A program made the translations under genes and the position numbers. Shown piece by piece: positions 35,177-44,977 of a stretch of 64,000 nt of DNA. Source of the stretch: Corynebacterium rouxii (GTDB lineage Bacteria; Actinomycetota; Actinomycetes; Mycobacteriales; Mycobacteriaceae); NCBI RefSeq assembly GCF_902702935.1, contig NZ_LR738855.1:1736001-1800000 (forward strand). The letters run 5' to 3'. The notes under the pieces were generated by a model. The model was not told where the DNA came from, ran no database searches, and was given only the letters and a program-made list of their open reading frames with translations. Positions within the stretch are counted from its first letter, which is position 1, and every line of letters starts with the position of its first letter.

Positions 35177-37036
35177 ATGGACTCAACTGTGCGATCTATA
35201 GCAAAGATCTTACGTAGTGCTTCGGCTCTATGGCCGTTTTACGTCGGCGTGGTGCTTTCTGCAATCACGGTAGCCGTTTTAGCACTGATTACTCCCTTCA
35301 TCATTAAAGATGCGACCGACACCATCGTGGAAGCCGTCAATGGCAATATGTCAATTGATAATGCAACAAAAAGGGTCATCTGGCTATCTTTAGGCCTCTT
35401 GGTCGCACAGCTTGCGAACACAATATTGAACAACATAGGTGGTTACGTCGGTGACGTGCTTGCAGCTAAGCTCCGTCAAATTCTCTCAACGAGGTATTTC
35501 GCCCAACTCCTAGGAATGCCGCAACGGTATTTTGATGACCAAGTTACCGGAACAATTATCGCCCGCTTAGACCGCTCGATCACTTCGATCACGCAGGCAC
35601 TTCAAGCAATGGCTAATAACTTCTTTCCAATGTTGATATCTGTCGCCGCGGTTTTGGGAATTGCTGCAACCTATTACTGGCCTTTGGCGGTTCTTCTAGC
35701 AACAATCATTCCTATTTATATGTGGCTTACTTCCCTAACGAGTAAGAAATGGCAAGTAATAGAGGGGAAAAAAAACGAGCAAATTGATTTGGCCGGAGGT
35801 CGATTTGCTGAGGTTGTAAGCCAAGTCAAGGTTGTCAAAAGCTTCGTGTCAGAAACCAGAGAACTACGTTCCTTTGGTGAACACTACGAAGAAACAGTAA
35901 CCTTCACCCGCCAGCAATCCCGATTCTGGCACTTCATGGACACGCTGCGCACCGGCAGCATGAATCTCGTATTCTTTGCTATCTACCTGGTACTTTTCTA
36001 TCGCACTCTTCACGGTTATTTCACTTTGGGCGATATGGTCCTCCTTATTCAGTTGGTCAATATGGCGCGCACACCAATGACAATGATGAGCTGGATGGTC
36101 GACACAACTCAACGAGCTATTACCGGTTCGAAAGATTACTTCGAAGTAATGGAACAACAGCTTGAGCCAACGGTTAATCCAGAGATTTCTGCAGCGACAG
36201 CCACCACAGGTCTTCCCGAGCTCAACACTGCTCCTACTAAGCCACTTGTACCCGCAGTAGAACAACCTGCTTTCGACTTCCGCAATGTTTCATTTGCTTA
36301 TAACGAAGGCGAAGAAGTACTCCACAATGTGTCATTCCACGCAAATATTGGGCAAAAAATCGCCTTAGTAGGAGAATCAGGCGGTGGCAAATCTACACTA
36401 GTTAATTTGCTACTAGGCCTTTACAAGCCAACCCACGGCGCGCTCAATGTATGCGGTCAACACACGTCCGAGATTTCAGCAGAAGATCTAAGGGCAACTG
36501 TCGGAGTGGTGTTCCAAGAATCCAATTTGTTCTCTGGCACCGTACGGGAAAACATCGCATACGCCCGCCCAGATGCATCCTTGGAGGAAGTCATCGCCGT
36601 CGCCAAGCGGGCGAATGCCCACGACTTCATCGTGAACTTCCCACAGGGATACGACACCCTGATCGGCGAACGTGGTTTGCGGTTATCTGGCGGGCAAAAG
36701 CAACGTGTTTCAGTTGCCCGTGCAATGCTCAAAGACGCACCGATTCTCGTACTCGACGAGGCAACATCAGCGCTTGATACAAAATCTGAACTCGCGGTAC
36801 AAGCCGGCCTGGAAGAACTCATGCGAGGGCGCACGACGCTTATCATTGCCCACCGTCTTTCAACGATCGCGGATGTCGACACAATTATCACCTTGAAAAA
36901 CGGTGCAGTCGATGAAATCGGTTCGCCACAAGAACTCGCACATTCAGGGGGAATTTACGCGGAACTCCTTAAACTGACTGCCAACGCCTCCGATGACAGT
37001 AAAGAACAACTCAAACGCTTTGGGTTCCATTCATGA
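35177..37036 (+). CDS. ABC exporter, fused membrane and ATPase domains
   Basis: 619 residues from ATG 35177 (a TTG at 35150 is also in frame). N-terminal six-span exporter domain (about 20-310), then a nucleotide-binding domain: Walker A GESGGGKSTLV near 398, signature RLSGGQKQRVS near 502, Walker B ILVLDEATSALD near 523, and the H-loop IIAHRLSTI. Works as a homo- or heterodimer in the cytoplasmic membrane. Substrate is unknown; lipids, peptides or drugs are all possible. aecD starts 18 bp downstream with a ribosome site, so they are likely one operon. AT-rich relative to aecD and brnQ. Confidence 0.88.
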   Translation: MDSTVRSIAKILRSASALWPFYVGVVLSAITVAVLALITPFIIKDATDTIVEAVNGNMSIDNATKRVIWLSLGLLVAQLANTILNNIGGYVGDVLAAKLRQILSTRYFAQLLGMPQRYFDDQVTGTIIARLDRSITSITQALQAMANNFFPMLISVAAVLGIAATYYWPLAVLLATIIPIYMWLTSLTSKKWQVIEGKKNEQIDLAGGRFAEVVSQVKVVKSFVSETRELRSFGEHYEETVTFTRQQSRFWHFMDTLRTGSMNLVFFAIYLVLFYRTLHGYFTLGDMVLLIQLVNMARTPMTMMSWMVDTTQRAITGSKDYFEVMEQQLEPTVNPEISAATATTGLPELNTAPTKPLVPAVEQPAFDFRNVSFAYNEGEEVLHNVSFHANIGQKIALVGESGGGKSTLVNLLLGLYKPTHGALNVCGQHTSEISAEDLRATVGVVFQESNLFSGTVRENIAYARPDASLEEVIAVAKRANAHDFIVNFPQGYDTLIGERGLRLSGGQKQRVSVARAMLKDAPILVLDEATSALDTKSELAVQAGLEELMRGRTTLIIAHRLSTIADVDTIITLKNGAVDEIGSPQELAHSGGIYAELLKLTANASDDSKEQLKRFGFHS

Positions 37037-37054
37037 GTGAAGAAAGGCTAACCG

Positions 37055-38185
37055 ATGCAATTCCCATCAATTGAAGATCTCCGCACTCGCAACACCATGA
37101 AATGGACACGGTATGGACAAGATGTCCTACCACTGTGGGTAGCAGAATCCGATTTTTCTACTTGCCCCGCCGTACACCAAGCCATAACTGACGCAGTTCA
37201 AAGAGAATCTTTCGGATATCCACCCGATGGCTCCCTACTTTCGCAAGCAACCGCAGAATTCTATGCAAATCGCTACAGCTACCAAGCATGCCCCGAATGG
37301 ATATTTCCCATCCCTGACGTAGTACGCGGACTCTATATCGCGATCGATCATTTCACCCCGGCGCAATCCAAAGTGATAGTTCCGACCCCCGCCTACCCGC
37401 CATTTTTTCATCTACTCTCTGCGACCCAACGCGAAGGCATATTTATCGATGCCACTGGCGGCATCGACCTACACGACGTAGAAAAAGGTTTCCAAGCTGG
37501 TGCACGTTCCATTCTGCTGTGCAACCCATATAACCCGCTCGGAATGGTTTTCGCCCCTGAATGGCTCAACGAACTCTGCGACCTTGCACACCGCTACGAT
37601 GCTCGCGTACTTGTAGACGAAATCCACGCCCCCTTAGTTTTCAACGGGCAGCACACCGTCGCCGCTGGAGTATCAGACACAGCAGCGTCCGTATGCATTA
37701 CGATTACAGCACCATCTAAAGCATGGAACATCGCAGGCCTCAAGTGTGCCCAAATCATCTTCAGTAACCCCTCCGATGTTGAGCATTGGCAGCAACTCAG
37801 TCCCGTGATTAAAGATGGTGCTTCTACCCTCGGCCTCATCGCAGCAGAAACCGCTTACCGGCATGGCACAGATTTTCTAAATCAAGAAGTGGCGTACCTC
37901 AAAAGCAATCATGACTTCTTGCTCCATGAAATTGCGAAAAGAATCCCAGGTGCCAAGATCACTCCAATGCAAGCCACCTACTTGATGTGGATTGACTTCA
38001 GAGATACCGCCATTGAAGGATCACCATCAGAATTCTTTATTGAAAAAGCCAAGGTAGCAATGAATGATGGCGCATGGTTTGGCAAAGACGGCACAGGGTA
38101 TTGTCGACTCAACTTTGCCACCTCCCGAGAGATCTTGGAGGAAGCAATCGACCGCATGGCAAAGGCCGTGTCCCATAACACATAA
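37055..38185 (+). CDS. aecD: PLP-dependent cystathionine beta-lyase (AecD/MalY-PatB type)
   Basis: C-S lyase that cleaves cystathionine or cysteine conjugates to pyruvate, ammonia and a thiol. 376 residues, aminotransferase class I/II fold: WVAESDFSTCPAVHQA near the N-terminus, NPYNPLGMVF, VDEIHAPLVF, and the PLP lysine in TAPSKAWNIAGLKCA (K222). Gene order aecD-brnQ-LLM-BCCT is that of C. glutamicum, where aecD is the beta C-S lyase, which supports the name. RBS AGAAAGG precedes the ATG. It follows the ABC exporter by 18 bp. Confidence 0.9.
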   Translation: MQFPSIEDLRTRNTMKWTRYGQDVLPLWVAESDFSTCPAVHQAITDAVQRESFGYPPDGSLLSQATAEFYANRYSYQACPEWIFPIPDVVRGLYIAIDHFTPAQSKVIVPTPAYPPFFHLLSATQREGIFIDATGGIDLHDVEKGFQAGARSILLCNPYNPLGMVFAPEWLNELCDLAHRYDARVLVDEIHAPLVFNGQHTVAAGVSDTAASVCITITAPSKAWNIAGLKCAQIIFSNPSDVEHWQQLSPVIKDGASTLGLIAAETAYRHGTDFLNQEVAYLKSNHDFLLHEIAKRIPGAKITPMQATYLMWIDFRDTAIEGSPSEFFIEKAKVAMNDGAWFGKDGTGYCRLNFATSREILEEAIDRMAKAVSHNT

Positions 38186-38208
38186 CCCCCGAATCTCACC
38201 TTATGGGA
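38171..38208. repeat. Hairpin between aecD and brnQ
   Basis: TCCCATAA (38171-38178) and TTATGGGA (38201-38208) form perfect 8-bp arms across the aecD stop. No T-run follows. It may mark the mRNA 3' end of the aecD unit or a brnQ leader structure. An extended -10 TGTTATATT (38215-38223) just beyond suggests that brnQ has its own promoter. Confidence 0.4.
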
Positions 38209-38265
38209 ACTTAGTGTTATATTGTGGGAAAGCTTTAACCCGTATTTGAAAGTTTGTGAATAACC

Positions 38266-39570
38266 ATGGCCTCTCCCACCTCTGAGAAGAAGCTATCCGG
38301 TGGCGCAATCATCGCCACCGCACTCATGCTGTTCTCCATGTTCTTTGGCGCCGGAAACCTGATTTTCCCACCCGTGCTCGGCGCCAGCTCTGGAGAAAAC
38401 TTCACCCCCGCTATTATCGGATTCCTCCTCGGCGGTGTCGCGTTGCCAGCAATCACCATTGTTGCCATGACACTGTCCGGAAACGACATCCGCGATCTCG
38501 GATCCCGCGCCGGCTCATGGTTCAATCTCTCTTTTGCAGTCATTGCCTACTTGTCCATCGGTGCGTTCTACGCAATCCCACGTACCGGCGCCGTCAGTTA
38601 CTCCACAGTCATCCAACCAGTGATGTCGGAGCCATCCACAGCAGCATCAGTAGGATTCAACGCTCTGTTCTTCGCTGTAGCGCTACTACTGTCGCTTAAC
38701 CCAACGGGAATCGTCGATAAGCTGGGCAAAATTCTTACCCCAGCACTGCTCATCCTGCTGGTCATCTTGGTCACCTTGGCAGTATTCAAGCTCAATGGCA
38801 CCACAACACCTGCCACCGATTCCTATCGTGAGGCTCCGCTCACCAGTGGTTTGCTCGAGGGCTACATGACCATGGACTCCATTGCGGCATTGGTCTTCGG
38901 TATCTTGGTGATCTCGTCTCTGCGCTACCAAGGCGGCAACAACGAGCGCCAAGTCATTGGTGCAGCCGTCAAGGCTTCACTGATCGCCGCAGGTCTGCTC
39001 GGCATTATCTACCTCGGCTTGGGCTACATGGGCCACATCATTCCGAACGGTCAAGGTTTTGCAGATGGCGCGGCACTGCTTTCCTCAGCATCGCAGCAGA
39101 CCATGGGTACCCCAGGCCAAGTCATTTTCGGCCTGATTGTCCTACTCGCATGCATGACCACCGCAGTCGGCTTGTTGGCGTCGACAAGCGAATTCTTTAA
39201 CCGCCTCATCCCAGGTATTTCTTACAAGGGCTGGCTGTTCATCTTCGCACTCGTATCCTTCGCAGTCGGCAGCTTGGGTCTGGCCAAAGTCCTCGCAGTG
39301 GCAGCACCTGTCATCACCTTCATCTACCCCATCGCAATCACTCTCGTCGCCATCACCGTGATCGAAATGCTGGTCAAAAACCTGAACTTGTTCTGGGGCT
39401 TCCGCCTTCCTGCATGGGCTGTTACGCTGTGGTCTGCAATTACAGTCATCGCAGGCGATACCCTTGCTTGGGCCCCATTCCATGACATCAGTCTCTCGTG
39501 GATCTGGCCCGCTTTGATCGGCTTCGTTATCGGTCTAAGCATTGACAAGGCCCTCGCTTACAAGAGTTAG
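38266..39570 (+). CDS. brnQ: Branched-chain amino acid carrier BrnQ
   Basis: LIVCS-family secondary transporter of Leu, Ile and Val, driven by Na+ or H+. 434 residues with about 12 spans; hallmark N-terminus IIATALMLFSMFFGAGNLIF and FPPVLGASSG. The downstream acid WAPFHDIS block and the neighbours aecD and the LLM oxidoreductase match the C. glutamicum locus, where BrnQ also takes up Met. It ends 9 bp before the LLM gene start, giving an operon. Confidence 0.95.
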   Translation: MASPTSEKKLSGGAIIATALMLFSMFFGAGNLIFPPVLGASSGENFTPAIIGFLLGGVALPAITIVAMTLSGNDIRDLGSRAGSWFNLSFAVIAYLSIGAFYAIPRTGAVSYSTVIQPVMSEPSTAASVGFNALFFAVALLLSLNPTGIVDKLGKILTPALLILLVILVTLAVFKLNGTTTPATDSYREAPLTSGLLEGYMTMDSIAALVFGILVISSLRYQGGNNERQVIGAAVKASLIAAGLLGIIYLGLGYMGHIIPNGQGFADGAALLSSASQQTMGTPGQVIFGLIVLLACMTTAVGLLASTSEFFNRLIPGISYKGWLFIFALVSFAVGSLGLAKVLAVAAPVITFIYPIAITLVAITVIEMLVKNLNLFWGFRLPAWAVTLWSAITVIAGDTLAWAPFHDISLSWIWPALIGFVIGLSIDKALAYKS

Positions 39571-39579
39571 GATCCTCCC

Positions 39580-40533
39580 ATGAAGCTGTCGCTCATCGAC
39601 TTCGCCACTATCTACCAAGGCGAACGTCCACGCGACAGCTTCCAACGTTCCGTCGCCCTAGCGCAGCAAGCTGAGGCGGCGGGTTTTTCACGTGTGTGGT
39701 ACGCCGAACACCACAACATGCCCACGATTTCGTCGTCTGCCCCCGCAGTGCTCATCTCGCACGTGGGGGCCCACACATCTACGATCCGACTCGGTGCAGG
39801 TGGAGTCATGCTTCCCAACCACTCCCCCTACACCATCGCAGAACAATTTGGCACGCTCGCAGAACTTTACCCTGGCCGCATTGACCTTGGCTTAGGCCGC
39901 GCACCCGGCACGGATCACACCACCCTAGCCCAAGCGTTACGACGCTCCCCGCACGCCGCGCAATCCTTCCCCGAAGACGTAGTGGAGCTGTACCAGTACC
40001 TCAGCGGCACATCAAGCATTACTGCCATCCCCGGCGCGGGGACAAACGTCCCACTCTATATTTTGGGTTCTTCACTCTTCGGCGCCCATCTGGCGGCAAA
40101 ACTTGGTCTACCTTTTGGTTTTGCTTCCCACTTCGCACCGACGCACCTCGACGAGGCAATTCGCACATACCACGACAATTTTGTTCCTTCACAGGAACTG
40201 GATGCGCCCTATGTTATTGCGGCCGTCAACGTCGTTGCAGCAGACACGTTATCGCAGGCACACGAACAGTTGGAGGCAGTAAAACGGCATCGCCTTCGCG
40301 CGGGGAGAAATCTCAGCGACGATCAACTCCACATTTTGATGAATACCGTCGCAGGCCAGCGCATTGACCACATGTTGAAATACACCGCTATAGGAAATGG
40401 CGAGGCAGTACGTGACTACCTCGCCAAGTTTCAGCGCCGATGTGGAGCCGATGAGCTCATGGTGTCGTTATTGTCGCCTTCGTGGGAGGACACCATGCGG
40501 GCTGTGGAAATTACCAGTCTTCTTGTGTCTTAG
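39580..40533 (+). CDS. LLM-class flavin-dependent oxidoreductase
   Basis: 317-residue luciferase-like monooxygenase fold (MsnO8/alkanal monooxygenase-like), using FMNH2 or F420 to oxidise an unknown substrate. Typical blocks: VWYAEHHNMPTISSSAPAVL near 45-64, RLGAGGVMLPNHSPYTIAEQFGTL, and DLGLGRAPGTD. Nine bases behind brnQ, so probably co-transcribed. Its end overlaps the BCCT gene tail-to-tail by 23 bp. Substrate and cofactor cannot be told from sequence. Confidence 0.88.
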   Translation: MKLSLIDFATIYQGERPRDSFQRSVALAQQAEAAGFSRVWYAEHHNMPTISSSAPAVLISHVGAHTSTIRLGAGGVMLPNHSPYTIAEQFGTLAELYPGRIDLGLGRAPGTDHTTLAQALRRSPHAAQSFPEDVVELYQYLSGTSSITAIPGAGTNVPLYILGSSLFGAHLAAKLGLPFGFASHFAPTHLDEAIRTYHDNFVPSQELDAPYVIAAVNVVAADTLSQAHEQLEAVKRHRLRAGRNLSDDQLHILMNTVAGQRIDHMLKYTAIGNGEAVRDYLAKFQRRCGADELMVSLLSPSWEDTMRAVEITSLLVS

Positions 40534-42337
40534 GTCGTGTTTGTTCGACGATCTTAAAGCCTGGTTCTTCTTCCTCTTCGACCATGTCGCCGACCACGCC
40601 TAGGTCGCCTTCAATGACAACGTTGCCAGGAATAACGATGTTGCCGTCTTCGTCATGAGCCAGTGCGACCACCGGAAGTTCGTTGCCTTCGAGGTCATAG
40701 CCTGGTGCTGGCATTGCTTCGTGTGCTTTCAATTTTTCGGCAGTGTCGGTCTTTTGCCACTGGCGAGTTTGGATGCGTCGCTCAGCTGCCGAGTCATCCG
40801 TCATGCCCTTAATCAGGGAGTACATCATGATGAATTGGGTAATAAAGAATGGGAAGGCCACGATGATGACAACTTCTTGCAAGGTGGCGATGCCGGAATT
40901 CGGCGAGATGGTCAGTAGCGCACCTGCAACTGCGCCGATTGCTACAACCCACAGCACGCGGTAACCGACGGGTGAAACTTCTTCTTCGCCCGTGGAGAAC
41001 ATGTCGTTGACCATTCCGGCGGAGTCAATAGAGGTGATAAAGAAGATGACCACTACAAGGAGTGCGAGTGCGGAAACTGGCCCTGACAGGGGATACTCGT
41101 GGAAGAAACCGAAGAGTGCAAATGGCACATCGCCGTCGTGGACGATAGGTCCGGTGAGTTTACCTGGGCTGTTCAGCTCAATTTCGATACCCGCGCGGCC
41201 GAAGATCGCAAACCAAATAACAGAGAAGATCGCTGGGAGGGCAAGAACGCCACCAATGTATTCGCGCACTGTGCGACCACGGGAAATGCGGGCCACGAAC
41301 ATGCCCACATAAGGCGACCAACAAATAGTCCATGCCCAATAGAACACGGTCCATTTACCCTGCCAGCCGGGGTTATCACCATAGGAGTCGGTCCAGAACA
41401 TGAGGTTTGGCAGCCAGTCCGCGTAAATGCCAAAGGCTTCAGTGGTAAAGCGCAAAAGGGTCAGTGTTGGGCCAGTGACCAGTACGAAGATCATCAGTAG
41501 TACTGCAAGTCCGATGTTGATGTTGGACAGCAGCTTAATGCCCTTTTCCAGCCCAGATGCCACGGAAATGCAGGCGATGACGGTAATCATCAAAATAATG
41601 GCGAGCTGAACCCAGCTGACCTCGGGCACGCCCCATAGGCGCTTCAGTCCGGAATTGATCTGTAATACGCCCAAGCCCACGGAGACGGCGATACCGAAGG
41701 TGGTGGCGATGATCGAGAGGGCGTCGATAAGCTTGCCTGGCAGTGAGTAGATTCGCGAGCCCAAGATAGGTGCAAACACAGAGCTCACGCGTGGCGGCAG
41801 CTTACGCTTGTAGATGAAGTATCCCAGTGCCAAACCCGGCAGGGCGACAATTGCCCACATATGGATACCGAAGTGATAGAAGGTATAAGCAAAAGCCTCG
41901 GTAATGGCTTGCTCGCTCATTGGCTCAGCGTCTTGTTGCGGAACGTTCACCGAGTGATTGAGAGGTTCCGCCACTCCCCAGAACATCAAAACAGCGCCAA
42001 TTCCACCTGCGAATAGCATACAGAACCAAGCAATGAGTCCGTGCTCGGGTTCATCATCGTCATCGCCTAAGCGCAAACGCCCATAGCGGGAGATAAAGAT
42101 CGCGATGAGGAAGATGAACATGAAGCTCACACCGCCGATATAGAGCCAGCCGGTGTTTTTTAGCAGGCCTTGGGCGATGGTAGTGAAGGCACTACTGGCT
42201 TTTTCGCCGAGGAGGATTGTGGCGATAACGAAAACGATCACAAATCCCAGCGAACTTAGGAAAATAAACGGGTCTGTTTTAAGACCTAAAAAAGGTCTTT
42301 TAGCAGAAACAGGTTCTGCGACTATAGGGTCGGACAT
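40511..42337 (-). CDS. BCCT-family compatible-solute transporter (EctP/BetP-like)
   Basis: Secondary carrier for betaine-, ectoine- or carnitine-type osmolytes, 608 residues with 12 spans and a short N-terminus. Family block WTVFYWAWTICWSPYVGMFV with ARISRGRTVREYIGG is present, and the long acidic C-terminus (GDMVEEEEEPGFK) is cytoplasmic, a site of osmosensing in BetP. In C. glutamicum the carrier at this place is EctP (ectoine/proline/betaine), so that substrate range is my first guess. It is divergent from the dpp operon across 156 bp with a long dyad. Confidence 0.9.
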   Translation of the reverse strand: MSDPIVAEPVSAKRPFLGLKTDPFIFLSSLGFVIVFVIATILLGEKASSAFTTIAQGLLKNTGWLYIGGVSFMFIFLIAIFISRYGRLRLGDDDDEPEHGLIAWFCMLFAGGIGAVLMFWGVAEPLNHSVNVPQQDAEPMSEQAITEAFAYTFYHFGIHMWAIVALPGLALGYFIYKRKLPPRVSSVFAPILGSRIYSLPGKLIDALSIIATTFGIAVSVGLGVLQINSGLKRLWGVPEVSWVQLAIILMITVIACISVASGLEKGIKLLSNINIGLAVLLMIFVLVTGPTLTLLRFTTEAFGIYADWLPNLMFWTDSYGDNPGWQGKWTVFYWAWTICWSPYVGMFVARISRGRTVREYIGGVLALPAIFSVIWFAIFGRAGIEIELNSPGKLTGPIVHDGDVPFALFGFFHEYPLSGPVSALALLVVVIFFITSIDSAGMVNDMFSTGEEEVSPVGYRVLWVVAIGAVAGALLTISPNSGIATLQEVVIIVAFPFFITQFIMMYSLIKGMTDDSAAERRIQTRQWQKTDTAEKLKAHEAMPAPGYDLEGNELPVVALAHDEDGNIVIPGNVVIEGDLGVVGDMVEEEEEPGFKIVEQTRPKTQEDW

Positions 42338-42345
42338 GATAAAAA

Positions 42346-42427
42346 CCCTAATAAAACGCGGCGGGGGATACCCATTTCTGCTTGGTTTTCAAACATATAA
42401 ATAACCGCAAATCCCCCCGTTTTAGGG
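42346..42427. repeat. Long imperfect inverted repeat between the BCCT and dpp genes
   Basis: Left half 42346-42369 (CCCTAATAAAACG then GGGGGAT) and right half 42411-42427 (ATCCCCCCGTTTTAGGG). GGGGGAT/ATCCCCC and TAAAACG/CGTTTTA are perfect 7-bp pieces joined by a few unpaired bases. The centre is near 42390, with about 40 bases between the halves. It lies in the divergent intergenic region and reads toward T-rich sequence rightward. It may be an operator pair or a stem; unassigned. Confidence 0.5.
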
Positions 42428-42493
42428 AACTGACCAAGATCACGTTCCGTGCAGTTTCAACCCCGAACATACCACCGGCTACCCTGTGTTCTT

Positions 42494-44020
42494 ATGACTT
42501 CCTTCTCCCGGAGCGCGGTGGCAACACTGGCACTAGCCGGCATTGTAGGGCTGAGCGGTTGCTCGGCCGGATCGACTTCATCTCAAGCGCTTCACATCTC
42601 TACCTCCGCAAAGGCTGTGTCTCTCGGACTCACGGCACCGCCTGCTTCCCTCGACTTCACCACTGTCTCTGGTGCAGCAATCCCCCAGGCACTCATGGGT
42701 AATGTGTACGAGGGCCTTGTGCGAATCCAGCAAGATGGCACCATCATTCCGTGGTTGGCGCAAAGCTGGACGGTATCGCCAGATGGTAAGGAATATGTTT
42801 TCCGGCTTCGCGACGGCGTGACGTTCTCCAATGGCGACGCCTTCACGGCAGAAACCGCCAAGTTTTCCATCGACGCAGTTAAATCCGATGCGTGGACCAA
42901 CGGATTGAAAAAACAAATGGCCAAGGTGGAAAGCACCGAAGCCGTTGACCCCCACACATTAAAAGTAACGCTGAAGGCTCGCTCCAACACCTGGTTGTGG
43001 TCCATGGGAACACTCGTTGGCGCGATGATGACCCCTAATGGGGTATCAGACTTGGCCACTAAACCTGTAGGAACTGGCCCCTATGTTGTGGATAAATGGG
43101 CCGTTGGGACTTCCCTGTCGTTGGCAGCACGCCCCGACTACTGGGGTGAGCAGACCCGCAACGACCGCGTGGTATTCCGTTACTTCGGTGATGCCATTGC
43201 GCTGACCAACGCCGTACGCTCTGGAGATATTGATGCGGCGATTGGCCTGCAAAACCCTGAGCTTTTGGAGTCCATTACCTCTCGCGGCGATTTGAAGGTC
43301 CATGTGGGCTCCACCAATGGCGAGGTGGTGCTCAGCATGAATAACAACCGTGCGCCGTTTAATGATGTTCGCGTGCGCCAGGCTGTCATGTATGGCGTGA
43401 ACCGCCAAGACATTATTAACACCACGTGGGAAGGCTATGGCACAGATACTGGTGGTCAGCCGGTTCCGCCTACCGATCCGTGGTATCAGGAGATGAATCG
43501 TTACCCATACGATCTAGAAAAGGCTCGCGAGCTCATGCGTGAGGCGGGAGCAGTAGGTACCCCGATTACGATTTCGGTACCGTCACTGCCCTACGCAAAT
43601 TCGGCGTCGGAAATCGTGCTTTCTCAACTACGCGATATCGGATTCGACGTCCGCCTTGAATCCACGGAGTTCCCTTCCGTATGGCTGTCCAAGGTTTATA
43701 AGGCCAAGGATTATGACATGTCTGTGGTTGCCCACGTTGAGGCCCGTGACATTCCGAACTTGTTTGGCAACCCCGACTACTACCTGGGCTTTGATGACCA
43801 GCAGGTCCGAGATCTTTTAGCGCAAGCTGACTCCGGAGACGCGGATACCTATGTGGCCACGATGAAAAAGGTAGTCAACCGGATCATGGATCAAGCAGGT
43901 GCAGACACCCTGTTCAACCTGCCCAATATCGTGGTTACCCAACCTGATATTTCTGGTGTTCCCACCAACTTGGTCGCCGATGGCCTCGTTGTTGCCAACA
44001 TTTCCCGCTCGAAGGATTAG
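42494..44020 (+). CDS. dppA: Dipeptide/oligopeptide ABC transporter, substrate-binding lipoprotein
   Basis: Family-5 extracytoplasmic binding protein, 508 residues, lipid-anchored through Cys23 (lipobox GLSGC). Family blocks: ALMGNVYEGLVRI, WTVSPDGKEYVFRLRDGVTFSNGD, and VRQAVMYGVNRQDI. Ligand is a peptide-like or nickel-type molecule and cannot be fixed from sequence. The ATG at 42494 is preceded by TACCCT 9 bases upstream and no ribosome site, suggesting a leaderless start. First gene of the dppA-B-C-DF operon (6 bp to dppB). Confidence 0.9.
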   Translation: MTSFSRSAVATLALAGIVGLSGCSAGSTSSQALHISTSAKAVSLGLTAPPASLDFTTVSGAAIPQALMGNVYEGLVRIQQDGTIIPWLAQSWTVSPDGKEYVFRLRDGVTFSNGDAFTAETAKFSIDAVKSDAWTNGLKKQMAKVESTEAVDPHTLKVTLKARSNTWLWSMGTLVGAMMTPNGVSDLATKPVGTGPYVVDKWAVGTSLSLAARPDYWGEQTRNDRVVFRYFGDAIALTNAVRSGDIDAAIGLQNPELLESITSRGDLKVHVGSTNGEVVLSMNNNRAPFNDVRVRQAVMYGVNRQDIINTTWEGYGTDTGGQPVPPTDPWYQEMNRYPYDLEKARELMREAGAVGTPITISVPSLPYANSASEIVLSQLRDIGFDVRLESTEFPSVWLSKVYKAKDYDMSVVAHVEARDIPNLFGNPDYYLGFDDQQVRDLLAQADSGDADTYVATMKKVVNRIMDQAGADTLFNLPNIVVTQPDISGVPTNLVADGLVVANISRSKD

Positions 44021-44026
44021 CCCCTC

Positions 44027-44974
44027 ATGCTTCTTACCCTTGCCCGCGGTGCAGTGAAGTACGTGACCACACTGATAGCCGCCAGCATTCTCATATTTTT
44101 TGCGCTTCGAATTGTGCCCGGCAATCCTGCCGAGGTTGCCTTGGGCGTCACGGCAACGCCGGATGCGGTTGCACAGCTTAGTTCTTCCATGGGCTTAGAT
44201 CGCCCGATTGTGGAGCAGTATTTTTCGTGGGTGGGCAATATGCTTCGCGGAGATTTTGGTTCCTCGTTGCTCAGCTCTACTGATATTTCCACCGAGGTTG
44301 TGGACAAGCTCATGGTGAGCCTTATTTTGGTCGGTTTGGGCATGACCACGGCTTTGTGTCTGGCGGTTCCGCTAGGGTTGTGGGCCGCCCGCCGCGCTAA
44401 TAAGGCAGATGGCGTGATTATTGCCGCACTTGGCCAAATCGGTATCGCCATCCCAAGTTTTTTGGCTGCGATTTTGCTCATCACAGTGTTTTCGGTGCAT
44501 CTTGGCTGGTTCCCTGCGAATGGTTGGATGGTGCCATCTTCTGATTTTGCGGGTTTTGTTTCCCGCCTGATTCTTCCGGTGTTTTCGTTGGGAATCGTGC
44601 AGGCTGCGATTATGAGCCGCTACGTGCGATCGGCGGCGTTGGAAGTCATGAACGCTGATTTCATGCGCACCGCACGCGCCCAGGGGCTCAGCATGGGTCA
44701 GGCGTTACGACGCCACGGCGTACGCAACGCAGCACTGCCAGTGCTCACGGTGACGGGTGTGCAGCTTGCCACCTTGCTTGTCGGCGCAGTGGTTATTGAG
44801 AAGGTTTTTGTCATTCCTGGTCTAGGTTCCATGCTGTTGTCTGCGGTGAGCAATCGCGACCTGCCTACGGTCCAAACGATTGTGATGCTCTTGGTAGTGA
44901 TCGCTGTGGTCATCAATGCGATCGTGGACCTGCTGTATGTGATCATCGATCCGCGTATTCGTCGGGAGGCATAA
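44027..44974 (+). CDS. dppB: Dipeptide/oligopeptide ABC transporter, permease (DppB type)
   Basis: 315-residue permease with six spans. N-terminal DppB-type start LTLARGAVKYVTTLIAASIL with FFALRIVPGNPAEVALG, and the EAA loop ARAQGLSMGQALRRHGVRNAA that docks the ATPase. Partners are dppC (3 bp downstream) and dppDF. The operon is in the family-5 binding protein, DppB, DppC, fused ATPase order. Confidence 0.93.
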   Translation: MLLTLARGAVKYVTTLIAASILIFFALRIVPGNPAEVALGVTATPDAVAQLSSSMGLDRPIVEQYFSWVGNMLRGDFGSSLLSSTDISTEVVDKLMVSLILVGLGMTTALCLAVPLGLWAARRANKADGVIIAALGQIGIAIPSFLAAILLITVFSVHLGWFPANGWMVPSSDFAGFVSRLILPVFSLGIVQAAIMSRYVRSAALEVMNADFMRTARAQGLSMGQALRRHGVRNAALPVLTVTGVQLATLLVGAVVIEKVFVIPGLGSMLLSAVSNRDLPTVQTIVMLLVVIAVVINAIVDLLYVIIDPRIRREA

Positions 44975-44977
44975 GAT

